Shown here: positions 53,451 to 62,908 of the stretch, piece by piece
Layout: each line of letters opens with the position of its first letter
Numbering within the stretch: position 1 is the first letter of the stretch
NCBI RefSeq assembly: GCF_013752535.1
Contig: NZ_CP058348.1
Location: 1,612,001 to 1,676,000, forward strand
Direction of reading: 5' to 3'
DNA: 64,000 nucleotides
Source: Bdellovibrio sp. KM01
Lineage (GTDB): Bacteria > Bdellovibrionota > Bdellovibrionia > Bdellovibrionales > Bdellovibrionaceae
The notes under the pieces: model-generated
Databases searched by the model: none
What the model saw: only the letters and a program-made list of their open reading frames with translations
Told to the model about the DNA's origin: nothing
Position numbers and translations under genes: made by a program

Positions 53451-54386
53451 CTATTTTTTCTTTTTAAGCAAAGCTGCGGATTCTGTTTTTATCCACGAGC
53501 GATACGACACGATATTCGTGTAGACGGTCGATGTCGCACAACCCATTTCGCTGCGGCTGGTAAGTCCCCATACAAAATAGTCAGAGCCGGATTTGATAAA
53601 GGCAGGTCCCCCGGAGTCACCAGAGCAAGGACCGTGCTGTTTGTCGTGAAGCAAGATCGCCTCAAAGGCATTGGGAAAACTTCCGATATTCACAGAAGTG
53701 GATTTTAAAACTGCGGGGCCATCCATTTCTTCAGTGAAGCAACGAGTTTCCTTAAGCTCCATATCAAAATCACAAATAACCACGCCGTCATTCACCAGAG
53801 CTTGCAGCTCATCAGGGGGCGTTTGTTTCGTATCGACTTCCACCAGGTTGTCTGTCTCAACTCCATAGCCAGCAATCAAAGTCGCGGATCCTTCTTTTAA
53901 TAAAGTGGCGTTATTCAGAATCTGCGCTGGCATATAACCTTTGGGGATGGTGCCATTGAATTTCAAAAGCGCGATGTCGTGAGTGGGTTGGTTCGGCTCT
54001 GCAAGTTCAGAAACATTTTTGTATTTGTCATTGATAACGCCTGCACTTGCTCTGCGAGTCAGAGGAGATTTGCGGATCTTATCGTAGTCCGTCAGCAGAG
54101 ACTCCATGTCAGGAGAAAATACGATGAAGGTTTCTCTGACATCATCGGGTTGCACGCAGTGAGCTGCGGTAACGACGATATTGTTCTCTAAAAGGATGCC
54201 CGTACAGACGGCCCCGATATTTACATCATAAATACCGACGGTGCTTTTGGCGATGCGGGAGTCCTTTTTAACCAGAGTCCCACCGATGATAGCATCGCCC
54301 GTGGCTTTCAATTCGCGATCTTTCGCGGGTGTGCAAGCCACAGCTGAAATCATAATTGTGAACGCCAATATTCCGGCAAGCTTCAT
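53451..54386 (-). CDS. Trypsin-like serine protease, lipoprotein, copy 1
   Basis: 311 aa from ATG 54386, preceded by AAGGA with 9-nt spacing (ATG 54395 is an alternative). Lipobox ISAVAC. The S1 triad is intact: TAAHCV (His), HDIALLKF (Asp), CSGDSGGPAF (Ser). IIGGTLV is the activation-site-like segment near the mature start. Copy 2 lies at 55033. Together they form a duplicated secreted protease pair, plausible for prey protein digestion. Confidence 0.87.
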   Translation of the reverse strand: MKLAGILAFTIMISAVACTPAKDRELKATGDAIIGGTLVKKDSRIAKSTVGIYDVNIGAVCTGILLENNIVVTAAHCVQPDDVRETFIVFSPDMESLLTDYDKIRKSPLTRRASAGVINDKYKNVSELAEPNQPTHDIALLKFNGTIPKGYMPAQILNNATLLKEGSATLIAGYGVETDNLVEVDTKQTPPDELQALVNDGVVICDFDMELKETRCFTEEMDGPAVLKSTSVNIGSFPNAFEAILLHDKQHGPCSGDSGGPAFIKSGSDYFVWGLTSRSEMGCATSTVYTNIVSYRSWIKTESAALLKKKK

Positions 54387-54611
54387 AAGAAACATTCCTT
54401 CGGTAAAGTGGTATTTTAGCGTTAATTCAGGTGTTTACCAGCCCCCCAAAAATTTTACTAAGGACGCACGAAAACTGTCGAATGCCTCAACAGGGGGAGT
54501 AGAAAACCGTGTTAATACTGTTAGTTAGGCTGGGAATGGCAGGCTTCGTTACAAAGGGTTTGCCCCTCGTTCCCGGATGCTCGAGAATCAAAAAAGTAGT
54601 GAGGAGTCCCT

Positions 54612-54986
54612 ATGAAAACAGCTATAAGCCTCTTTGCAATCGTTTTTATGTTGATGAGCACATCGGGAGCGCAGGATCCCGGGCCGTATTTTGAAAACAC
54701 CATCGTACCCCGACAGGGCCGTTTGTTTGCCATCGATTTTGATGCGGGTTCAAGAACGGTGCGAGTCTCTGCTGTTGGTAAGACCTTAAAAGGTCTGAGC
54801 TCGTCTCGTTACACGGTTTCAGCTGAAACAACGGATGCCGAAGGGATGGCGCGACAGTTGGATTTGGTGTCGGTCGCGAGCGGTGGATATCAGTTTAAAG
54901 ATAAACTAGAACCAAAGAAAGACGTGAAAATTAAGGTGCAAGATAAGCAGAGTAAAGAGACTGAAATTTTCCTGTTAAAACCTTAA
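54612..54986 (+). CDS. Exported small hypothetical protein
   Basis: 124 aa with signal peptide (AISLFAIVFMLMSTSGAQ). GAGGAG before the ATG. The mature protein is beta-rich, Lys/Asp-containing (KDKLEPKKDVKIKVQDKQ), no cysteines. No family recognised. It lies between the two trypsin-like genes on the opposite strand, ending at a bidirectional terminator shared with copy 2. An inhibitor or partner of the proteases is only a guess. Confidence 0.65.
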   Translation: MKTAISLFAIVFMLMSTSGAQDPGPYFENTIVPRQGRLFAIDFDAGSRTVRVSAVGKTLKGLSSSRYTVSAETTDAEGMARQLDLVSVASGGYQFKDKLEPKKDVKIKVQDKQSKETEIFLLKP

Positions 54987-55006
54987 GAAGCATATTCCAA
55001 CAAAAG

Positions 55007-55036
55007 AAAAGGCGGCTCGTGAGCCGCCTTTTTTAT
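55007..55036 (+). terminator. bidirectional terminator
   Basis: AAAAGGCGGCTC (55007-55018) / GAGCCGCCTTTT (55021-55032), with A and T runs on either side. It lies between convergent genes. Confidence 0.8.
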
Positions 55037-55953
55037 TTCACTCCAAAAGATTTTGCAGTGTCTTTGATCCAAGTCGCATAGTGCAGGATGTTCATGTAAA
55101 TGATGTCGTTATTGCAGCCAATGCCGCTACGGCTTGTGACACCCCAAAGTTGAACTTCGTCGCCTACTTGAATGTAAGCCGGGCCGCCAGAGTCACCAGA
55201 GCAAGCCGCTTTGCCGTCGGTTTGATCCAGAATCACTTCGCCATCATTCGGGCTGTACTTGATTTTCACAGTCACTGCTTTCAAAATCGCTGGACCGCTC
55301 AACTCTTCACGAATGCAGGTAGTAGCTTTACGTGCGTCGTCGTTGTTGCAGAAAACTTCGCCTTTATCGATCAGGTCTTGAAGGTTTTTAGTTTTCTTTG
55401 GATCAACAGGGATCACTTCTGCGTAGTCAACACCATAACCAGCAAGAATTGTTGTCGCGCCCGTTTTCAAAGCGGCAGGGTCCGTAAGGATCTTTGCAGT
55501 TTGGTAGCCTTTCGGAGTTTCCCCTTCGTACATCATAAGACCGACGTCGTTACCAGGGAAGGCTGCGTTGGCTTGGCCTGGATTCCAGTCATCGTTGGCT
55601 TGCATCTTTACAACTTGGCGGACGGCCGGGGAGTTTTTGAAATTATTACCCATGTTCAGGATGGATTCCATGTCAGGGTGGAAGACGATGTAAACGCCGG
55701 ACGTTTTTTTACCGATGCAATGAGCGGCTGTTAGAACCAGATTTCCGGGAAGTAAAGAGCCGGTGCAAGTGTAACCTTCGTTATCGTCATAAATACCAAC
55801 AACGCTTTGAGCGAGAGCAGTGCCCTCTTTCACCAATTGACCACCGATGATTGAGTTGCTGTTTTTAGCAGTCAAATTGTTAGAATTTACAGATGATCCG
55901 CAACCAGCAGTGATCAATGCAACAGTCAAAAATAGAGAGCTTAAAACTTTCAA
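55033..55953 (-). CDS. Trypsin-like serine protease, lipoprotein, copy 2
   Basis: 306 aa from TTG 55953. This start is chosen because GAGGA lies 7 nt before it, and it gives a lipoprotein signal KVLSSLFLTVALITAGC. Triad: TAAHCI, NDVGLMMY and CSGDSGGPAY. It shares the IIGGQLVKEG segment with copy 1, and DPKKTKNLQDLIDKGEVFCN parallels copy 1 DTKQTPPDELQALVNDGVVIC, showing tandem-type duplication. Confidence 0.86.
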   Translation of the reverse strand: MKVLSSLFLTVALITAGCGSSVNSNNLTAKNSNSIIGGQLVKEGTALAQSVVGIYDDNEGYTCTGSLLPGNLVLTAAHCIGKKTSGVYIVFHPDMESILNMGNNFKNSPAVRQVVKMQANDDWNPGQANAAFPGNDVGLMMYEGETPKGYQTAKILTDPAALKTGATTILAGYGVDYAEVIPVDPKKTKNLQDLIDKGEVFCNNDDARKATTCIREELSGPAILKAVTVKIKYSPNDGEVILDQTDGKAACSGDSGGPAYIQVGDEVQLWGVTSRSGIGCNNDIIYMNILHYATWIKDTAKSFGVK

Positions 55954-56060
55954 CTCAGTGTCCTCGCAATAAAAAAGTATGGGGGCTCCTTTTATAGAAC
56001 CCCCACGCATTTGCAAGAAAAATTAAAGACCCGCAATAAATTATTTTTTATCGTTTTCGA

Positions 56061-57008
<948 letters not shown>

Positions 57009-59327
57009 TTAAAAGATGCGCGAGCAGGGCTCTCCTTTGTCTTTGAACTCTTTGTGGAATATCCAATTGCTGAATATACGGCACTTTTTATCGATGGCAG
57101 GGGACTTTAAAGCCGCCTCTTGGTCGACTTGCTCGTAAAGTTTAAAATACTGAACGATATTGTCCCGGGTTTGATCACCGACCCAGCCGGGAGGGCGCCG
57201 TGCAACCAAAACATCCATATACGGCTGGTCCAGGGTGTTCATCGGGGCATTTATATTTTGTGGCGTGGTATTTACGGCCGGGAATCGCAGGGCTTCAAAA
57301 AAATCCGCATAACTTTTAGTATCTGTCTGCATTAAATTTGCAGCAGCTGGGGGATGTTCATGCAAGGTCAAAGGGTGGTCGCCCTTGCTGCAGACTAAGC
57401 TATAGAAATTAAACTGTAGATAAAACATATCACAATGTTTAAACAGGTCTTGAGATGTCTGGAGAAGAATGTTTACGCTTTCCAGGCTGAGCTCCCCATC
57501 CAGCCACTGGGCGAAGATGCCATCGTCTGCCAAAGAGTTGTAGACACTTTCAAGGGCTTCTCGGCTCCACAGTTTTGCTGCCGCAAAGTAAACCGGAGAC
57601 GGAACGTTGTTGATTATAAGATCATAGCTCAGTTTCCGTGTACGTAGAAAAGTCAGTCCATCTGCTTCTGTGAATTTAACGTTCTTAGATTTAACTTTTT
57701 CAGCGACCAGAGGCATGAAGTCCAAAACCTTTAGCATCGTTGGATCCAAGTCGACAACATCCACGTGCGAGAACAGTTCCGCAGCACCCATAACCGTAGT
57801 CCCTGTTCCTAAGCCAATGACGAGTGCATTGCCGTGTTTGTTTATATAAGATAAAGGGGTGAGGCCCATGAAGGTATCCGCGGGGGAGTATGATCTCCAT
57901 GACGGAAGGTTGATCGAATGGTGGCCATTCATAATCATAAGTTTATGCGAATGATCCAATTCGACAAAATTTACTTCACTGGAGTTGTGCTTGAAAACTT
58001 TGACATCAGTCACGCTGCGGCTGTCTTTAACCCAACGGGAGAGACTTCTATGGGAATAACTGCCTAAAGACCACGAGAAGTTCGTGGTTAAAAAGTAAGT
58101 CAGCGTGCACAAAACAAGGCTAACCCCTGCAGTCAGAAAGCGCATTTTTTTTTCTTTGTTTGCAAAGATCAAGCAAAGCAAACCTAATAAGGTCCACAAC
58201 TGAAATATACCTGTTGCCTCGAACAGGATCGAAATAAACAACAAGATCCCCACGGCATTTCCACTGCAGTTCACGGCAAGATACGTTCCCAGTGGAATTT
58301 GGTTATTCTCCCTTTTAATCAAAGGAAGAAGGCTGCCAAAGAAAAAGCCCGTGGGAAGTATTAAGCCCACGCAAAACAAAGACCTTTGGAGGAACGTGGC
58401 GGCTGCGCTGTCAGGCCACGGAATGAGTTCCATAAAGGCGGCCCAAAATACGGGCCACGAAAGACTCCAGACAAGTAACGACAGGATTAGAATTGCCGAA
58501 TGTTTTTTAAAACTATTCCAATTTAATAGTTCGTATCCGCTCTTGCCGCGAAACCACAGGCTGGCCATGGCCCAACTTAAGATTAAGGCCGCCAGGTAAA
58601 GGGAATAGTGAAATGCCAACGGAGCCAGAACATTCTGAATTTGGCGATAGAGTATGGATTGTATTATTCCGCTCACCACCGAAAAAGCAAACAGCGGCAA
58701 TAATAGCGACGGGAAGTGTTGCAAATCATCTTTGATAGAACCCGCGGAAAATTTTGAAACGGGAGCGTTGGAATGCTTCCACCAATACATGGCCCAAATC
58801 CACTCCATGGCAGCTAAAGACAGTAAAATCTTGCTGAGTCCCCAGGTATGCAAAATACCTAGTTCCATGAAAACCAATGCGGCAACTACCAATAAATGAA
58901 AATAGAAATAGATTTTATTAAAAGCTGAGACCTCTTCGGCGCCTCTGTTTCTTTGTTCTTCGAAATAAAGTGGCAACAAGAGGGAGGAAATAAAAGAGAT
59001 CGCAAAAAATAAAATAAATCCAAAAATAAGGCTGATGGCAGGGAAGCTTAAAAGTTCCGAGCTTGCCTGGTCGAATCCTATAAGGATCAAAATGAGCCCG
59101 AACATAAGGCTGTGGCTCTTTGCAAGGTTCAGTTTTAAACGAAGACTTAAGTAAGAACCTAAAGCCGTTCCTAAGTAAGCCACTGCAATTAAAAAGAGCT
59201 GAATAAAAAACAGACTGCCAAAAACTTGAGTCAAAATCCTCGAGATAAGAATTTGATAAAGTAAGACGGGAACGCCAAACCATATTAAATAAAGAAATTC
59301 TATTTGAGCATTACGCAGTTTTATCAT
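57009..59327 (-). CDS. Membrane protein fused to spermidine-synthase-like domain, copy 1
   Basis: 772 aa. About 420 residues with 12 or so hydrophobic segments, then a Rossmann methyltransferase-fold domain with spermidine synthase likeness: ALVIGLGTGTTVMG (about 500-513), DVVDLDPTM, ADGLTFL, and INNVPSPVYFAAAKLWS (about 571-587). Gly-rich GGGDGG is replaced by GLGTGT and the catalytic Asp by Asn. So aminopropyl transfer is doubtful. Start overlaps the HTTM gene by 17 nt. Confidence 0.7.
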   Translation of the reverse strand: MIKLRNAQIEFLYLIWFGVPVLLYQILISRILTQVFGSLFFIQLFLIAVAYLGTALGSYLSLRLKLNLAKSHSLMFGLILILIGFDQASSELLSFPAISLIFGFILFFAISFISSLLLPLYFEEQRNRGAEEVSAFNKIYFYFHLLVVAALVFMELGILHTWGLSKILLSLAAMEWIWAMYWWKHSNAPVSKFSAGSIKDDLQHFPSLLLPLFAFSVVSGIIQSILYRQIQNVLAPLAFHYSLYLAALILSWAMASLWFRGKSGYELLNWNSFKKHSAILILSLLVWSLSWPVFWAAFMELIPWPDSAAATFLQRSLFCVGLILPTGFFFGSLLPLIKRENNQIPLGTYLAVNCSGNAVGILLFISILFEATGIFQLWTLLGLLCLIFANKEKKMRFLTAGVSLVLCTLTYFLTTNFSWSLGSYSHRSLSRWVKDSRSVTDVKVFKHNSSEVNFVELDHSHKLMIMNGHHSINLPSWRSYSPADTFMGLTPLSYINKHGNALVIGLGTGTTVMGAAELFSHVDVVDLDPTMLKVLDFMPLVAEKVKSKNVKFTEADGLTFLRTRKLSYDLIINNVPSPVYFAAAKLWSREALESVYNSLADDGIFAQWLDGELSLESVNILLQTSQDLFKHCDMFYLQFNFYSLVCSKGDHPLTLHEHPPAAANLMQTDTKSYADFFEALRFPAVNTTPQNINAPMNTLDQPYMDVLVARRPPGWVGDQTRDNIVQYFKLYEQVDQEAALKSPAIDKKCRIFSNWIFHKEFKDKGEPCSRIF

Positions 59328-60090
59328 TTGATTCCTTCACCCATTCTGGAAGCGCGAAAAGATACAACACTACAAATAGATGCAGGAAGTATCGATACCC
59401 AAAAATTTCTTCGATGCCGATGTGAAACCCGATAAGTCCTAGTATCCAAATACGTCGCAGCCAGCGGGGGCCGAATAGTAAGAAAGAACCGCACTCTAAT
59501 AATAAAATTCCTGCCTGCAGAAATCGCGCGACGTCAACATTCTGTAAAATCAGATCGCGCAGCAAGGACTTCCCGCGGCCGGTGTAATGGACAAATATCT
59601 GAAGACTCGTGCCGTTAACCCACGATAGCCCTGAAAAAAATATTTTTTCCCAACCCGCTAAAAAATAAAATGAAACTGTGATGGATGCAGCCACCTGAAA
59701 AAAATAGTTCACTAACAGTCGATATTCACGGGCAGCAAGAGCCATCAGGAGTAAGCAAAATACCGACTGGCGATGATCGCCAAAGGGTTCGTTTTGCAAA
59801 TAAAGGGATGTCGAGAAGATGAAAAGAATGATTGTTAATACTGAGGCAAGTCGGGGTTTAAACTTAAACAGCCATAGTATTGCGCTAAGAATAGCGGCCA
59901 GGGTGATGGCTTGAAATAGAGGGTGAGAACTCATGATGTTCTCTGGCAACCATCCTGCGAAGGAGACAACGCGTATTTCGCCATCTGAACGCCAAGGAAT
60001 GAAAAGTTGATCAAACAAAAGAGCGATCGCTGATAGGATCGTTAGAACGCGAAAGCCTTCAAAATACTTTTCATTGGTGGGCCACTTCAT
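59311..60090 (-). CDS. HTTM-like (VKGC-related) membrane protein
   Basis: 259 aa from ATG 60090, with GGAGGAG just upstream inside the previous gene. Six to eight transmembrane segments. Features of HTTM domain proteins: FYFLAGWEKIFFSGLSWVNG, the following ALLREC/FLLECGSFLLFGPRW region, and late FHIGIEEIFGYRYFLHLF. HTTM proteins are related to vitamin K-dependent gamma-carboxylase, but Lys catalytic residues are not evident here. Translationally coupled between the small anchored protein and the spermidine-synthase-like protein. Confidence 0.6.
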   Translation of the reverse strand: MKWPTNEKYFEGFRVLTILSAIALLFDQLFIPWRSDGEIRVVSFAGWLPENIMSSHPLFQAITLAAILSAILWLFKFKPRLASVLTIILFIFSTSLYLQNEPFGDHRQSVFCLLLMALAAREYRLLVNYFFQVAASITVSFYFLAGWEKIFFSGLSWVNGTSLQIFVHYTGRGKSLLRDLILQNVDVARFLQAGILLLECGSFLLFGPRWLRRIWILGLIGFHIGIEEIFGYRYFLHLFVVLYLFALPEWVKESNDKTA

Positions 60091-60569
60091 TATTCTCCTC
60101 CAGCGCTTTGGCCGCACATGGATTTAACCATATTCTGATCTGCAGTAAGCTGCTGGTTTGCCCAGGTTAAACTTTCTGTGGAGACTGCGCCAAAAGTTTT
60201 GTCAGGTTGAGTGCCCCAGATTGTGCGGGTTATGCAAAGGACCGGAAATTGCGAGATCACTCCCGAACGAGGTGATTTGAAGTGCTCCTGAAGTTCGGCA
60301 ACACTTAAGATGTGACTCCATTTATATGCTGTGGTGGGGTGTCGACCCACTGAATAAGTTGGATCACCATCGTAAGTGTTTTGCAGATTGAATGATTGAG
60401 GTAGAAGTTCAAGGCCTTCTGGAGTCGTGATCAAGTACGTCTCGTAGGATAAAGGTGCATCAGCAAAGAGCGGATATCGCTGTACTGGAAATAACGGATG
60501 CACAGAAAAACAGATAAAAAAAATTGCCGTGCAAGATAAAATAATAGTGAGTTCGGCTCTTTTAGTCAT
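60090..60569 (-). CDS. Small membrane-anchored protein of unknown function
   Basis: 159 aa from ATG 60569 (GGAAAAG upstream). One N-terminal transmembrane helix (LTIILSCTAIFFICFSVHPLF), then a soluble domain with RYPLFADAPLSYETYLI and two cysteines late (LCITRT, MCGQ). No domain recognised. First gene of the minus-strand operon with the HTTM and spermidine-synthase-like genes; its TAA overlaps the HTTM ATG by one base. Divergent from copy 2 across a 68-nt spacer. Confidence 0.6.
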   Translation of the reverse strand: MTKRAELTIILSCTAIFFICFSVHPLFPVQRYPLFADAPLSYETYLITTPEGLELLPQSFNLQNTYDGDPTYSVGRHPTTAYKWSHILSVAELQEHFKSPRSGVISQFPVLCITRTIWGTQPDKTFGAVSTESLTWANQQLTADQNMVKSMCGQSAGGE

Positions 60570-60637
60570 CGCACTTTTCCATAGAAATAAGGCTAGACCA
60601 TTGATAGCATCTTTGACAAGTAAACAAGGAGGAGATT

Positions 60638-62908
60638 CTGAAATCAAAAATATTCAGACTGGGTATGATTGCCATGTTCCTGACTGGTTTTTCGGGACTT
60701 CTTTATCAGGTTCTTTGGATTCGCCTGTTTTCTTCCTTGTTAGGGGGGACCACGCTCTCGATTTCCTGCGTGATCGCTCATTTTATGCTGGGTCTTGGAT
60801 TGGGCACGGCGGCTGCTCCAAAATTTTTGCAGCGAGATTCTAAAAAACAGATCCCTCTGTATTCTCTTTGTGAAATTGCGATTGTCGTGGTGATCGGGGT
60901 TGGAGCGCTGTTTTTATTTGGCGCCCATGAAGGGTTGGCGCATGTCTTGAAAAGCAGTCCTTTGCCGAAACTTCTGAATCATTTTATTATGTCTGGAATT
61001 TTTATTTTTCCGGCGACTTTCTTGATGGGACTTTCTTACCCGTTCATGAGTTATAAATTTTCATCCCCTAAAGAACATCAATGGCTTTATGCAGCGAATT
61101 GTCTGGGGGGAGCCTTTGGGGCATTGAGCTCATATGTTATTCTTATTTATAATTTCGGACTTTCTGGAACTTTGATTTTTGGATTTGTTCTCAATCTTCT
61201 TGCGGCCGTTTTATTTTTTAAAGAAAAGTACACTTTTACTTCGAGGGCGGAAAATAAAATAGATGGAAACATGCCATCAGCTGAAACCGGGGCGTTTTCT
61301 CCGGGCAAACTAAAAGTTTGGGCCATGTCATTGAGTGCTTTAAGTGGTTTTTTTGTTTTGAGTTTAGAGCAAATTTGGTTTCGACTGGCACATTTGTTTT
61401 TGGGTGGTCGTGTGTATGTGCACACGCTGGTCCTTGCAGTCCTTTTGTTGACCTTGGCTGCCGGAGCATTCCTGAGTCCTAAGCTTTCGAAACTCTCTTC
61501 TGAGATGCAGTTGAAAGCGGTCTTGTTTATTCTGCGCTTAACCGGTGTGTTTGCAGCCCTGGGATTCATTTTTTTACCTTCAGGGATTGCTCAGGGAGTT
61601 GATTTAGACCATCCCTATGCGAAAACAATCAAAGCTGTTTATTTTGCAGTTTTGATATTTATTGCCGTTCTTCCTGGTTTTGTTCTGGGGCTTTGTTTTC
61701 CGTTGTCGCTTAAGGTGATTCAAACGGGAATGAAAACAGCTTTACAAAAAACGCGCAGTCTGTCGCACGCGGTTTATATCAATACATTTGCATCTGTGTT
61801 GGGCAGTCTTTTGACGACCTATCTTTTGTTTTCCTGGTTGGGAACGATTGGAAGTTTAAAACTGCTTTATATAACGCTATTGAGTTTAGGCTTGATTGGA
61901 ACATTATTGTTTGTACGTGGACCCGCGCGGATTTCTTCAGTCATTGTTTCAATTTTGTTGATAGGTTTTATTGGGACTCGTTCCACAAGTCTAAATCCGA
62001 CAAGCACGGCACTGTTTGAGTCCGAGGATGAGTTTGGGTATTTGAATGTCATTCCTTTAATTCAGAATGAAAAAAACAAAATGGATCGCTGGGCCATGTT
62101 TCACAACTATACATCCTTAGTGGCTCCTTATGGATTTGGTGAGACCTCAACAGTACAGCGAAGTTTGGCGTTATTTCCGACGGCTTTTGCGAAAGATATA
62201 AATGACGTTCTGGTTGTAGGCATGGGGTACGGAATTACAACTGAAGCATTCAGTCGTATTCCGGATATCAAAAAAATAACCAGTGTTGATATCCTGCCTT
62301 TGGTGATGAGGGCCCAAAGTGCCTTGACGTTTAAAGATAATTCTTATCTGCAAGACCCTCGGGTAGAGAACGTCGCTGATGATGGCCGAAGTTTTATCGC
62401 TCTCTCAGACAGAAAATGGGATATCATCACTGTGAATGTTGATCCCTATGGGCCGGGTACCACATATTTGATGTCTCGGGAATTTTACAAGATCGTGCGT
62501 GGACATTTAAAACCTGGGGGTATTTATGCCCAGCTTATTTTTGGGGCGAATCGAGATCTAGTTTCCCTGCTTCATACCTTGAGCTCTTCATTTCCTTATT
62601 ACCGGATTATGCCAGGATATTCCTATGATGGCTTGATCGTCATCGCAAGCGAAACTCCGTTGCCGGAGTGGTCTGAGGCCTCATTGCAAAGAGTGAAGCC
62701 CTTGTTGCCGATTGGGAGCTGGGATGGGGCTTCTCTAGAGAAAAACTCTGACTTCGCATTAGCTGAATCGGTGGCTCGTGGTTGGGTGGAATACGTGCAG
62801 CGTGAAGTGCCTGGTCCTTGGAAGTTAATAACGGATGATAATCTTTTGGTTGAATCCAGTCGGACTCGTTTTTCGGATCTCTTATTAACTTATCCGAAGG
62901 ATTATTAA
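60638..62908 (+). CDS. Membrane protein fused to spermidine-synthase-like domain, copy 2 (possible CTG start)
   Basis: 756 aa if started at CTG 60638, which follows AAGGAGG by 5 nt and adds the basic leader KSKIFRLG before helix 1; ATG 60665 (747 aa) has a much poorer site. Twelve or so hydrophobic segments (about 1-430), then a Rossmann domain with VVGMGYGITTEAF, SVDILPLVM, NVADDGRSFIAL and ITVNVDPYGPGTTYLMSREF. The spermidine synthase Asp is not kept. Same fused architecture as copy 1. Confidence 0.68.
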   Translation: MKSKIFRLGMIAMFLTGFSGLLYQVLWIRLFSSLLGGTTLSISCVIAHFMLGLGLGTAAAPKFLQRDSKKQIPLYSLCEIAIVVVIGVGALFLFGAHEGLAHVLKSSPLPKLLNHFIMSGIFIFPATFLMGLSYPFMSYKFSSPKEHQWLYAANCLGGAFGALSSYVILIYNFGLSGTLIFGFVLNLLAAVLFFKEKYTFTSRAENKIDGNMPSAETGAFSPGKLKVWAMSLSALSGFFVLSLEQIWFRLAHLFLGGRVYVHTLVLAVLLLTLAAGAFLSPKLSKLSSEMQLKAVLFILRLTGVFAALGFIFLPSGIAQGVDLDHPYAKTIKAVYFAVLIFIAVLPGFVLGLCFPLSLKVIQTGMKTALQKTRSLSHAVYINTFASVLGSLLTTYLLFSWLGTIGSLKLLYITLLSLGLIGTLLFVRGPARISSVIVSILLIGFIGTRSTSLNPTSTALFESEDEFGYLNVIPLIQNEKNKMDRWAMFHNYTSLVAPYGFGETSTVQRSLALFPTAFAKDINDVLVVGMGYGITTEAFSRIPDIKKITSVDILPLVMRAQSALTFKDNSYLQDPRVENVADDGRSFIALSDRKWDIITVNVDPYGPGTTYLMSREFYKIVRGHLKPGGIYAQLIFGANRDLVSLLHTLSSSFPYYRIMPGYSYDGLIVIASETPLPEWSEASLQRVKPLLPIGSWDGASLEKNSDFALAESVARGWVEYVQREVPGPWKLITDDNLLVESSRTRFSDLLLTYPKDY

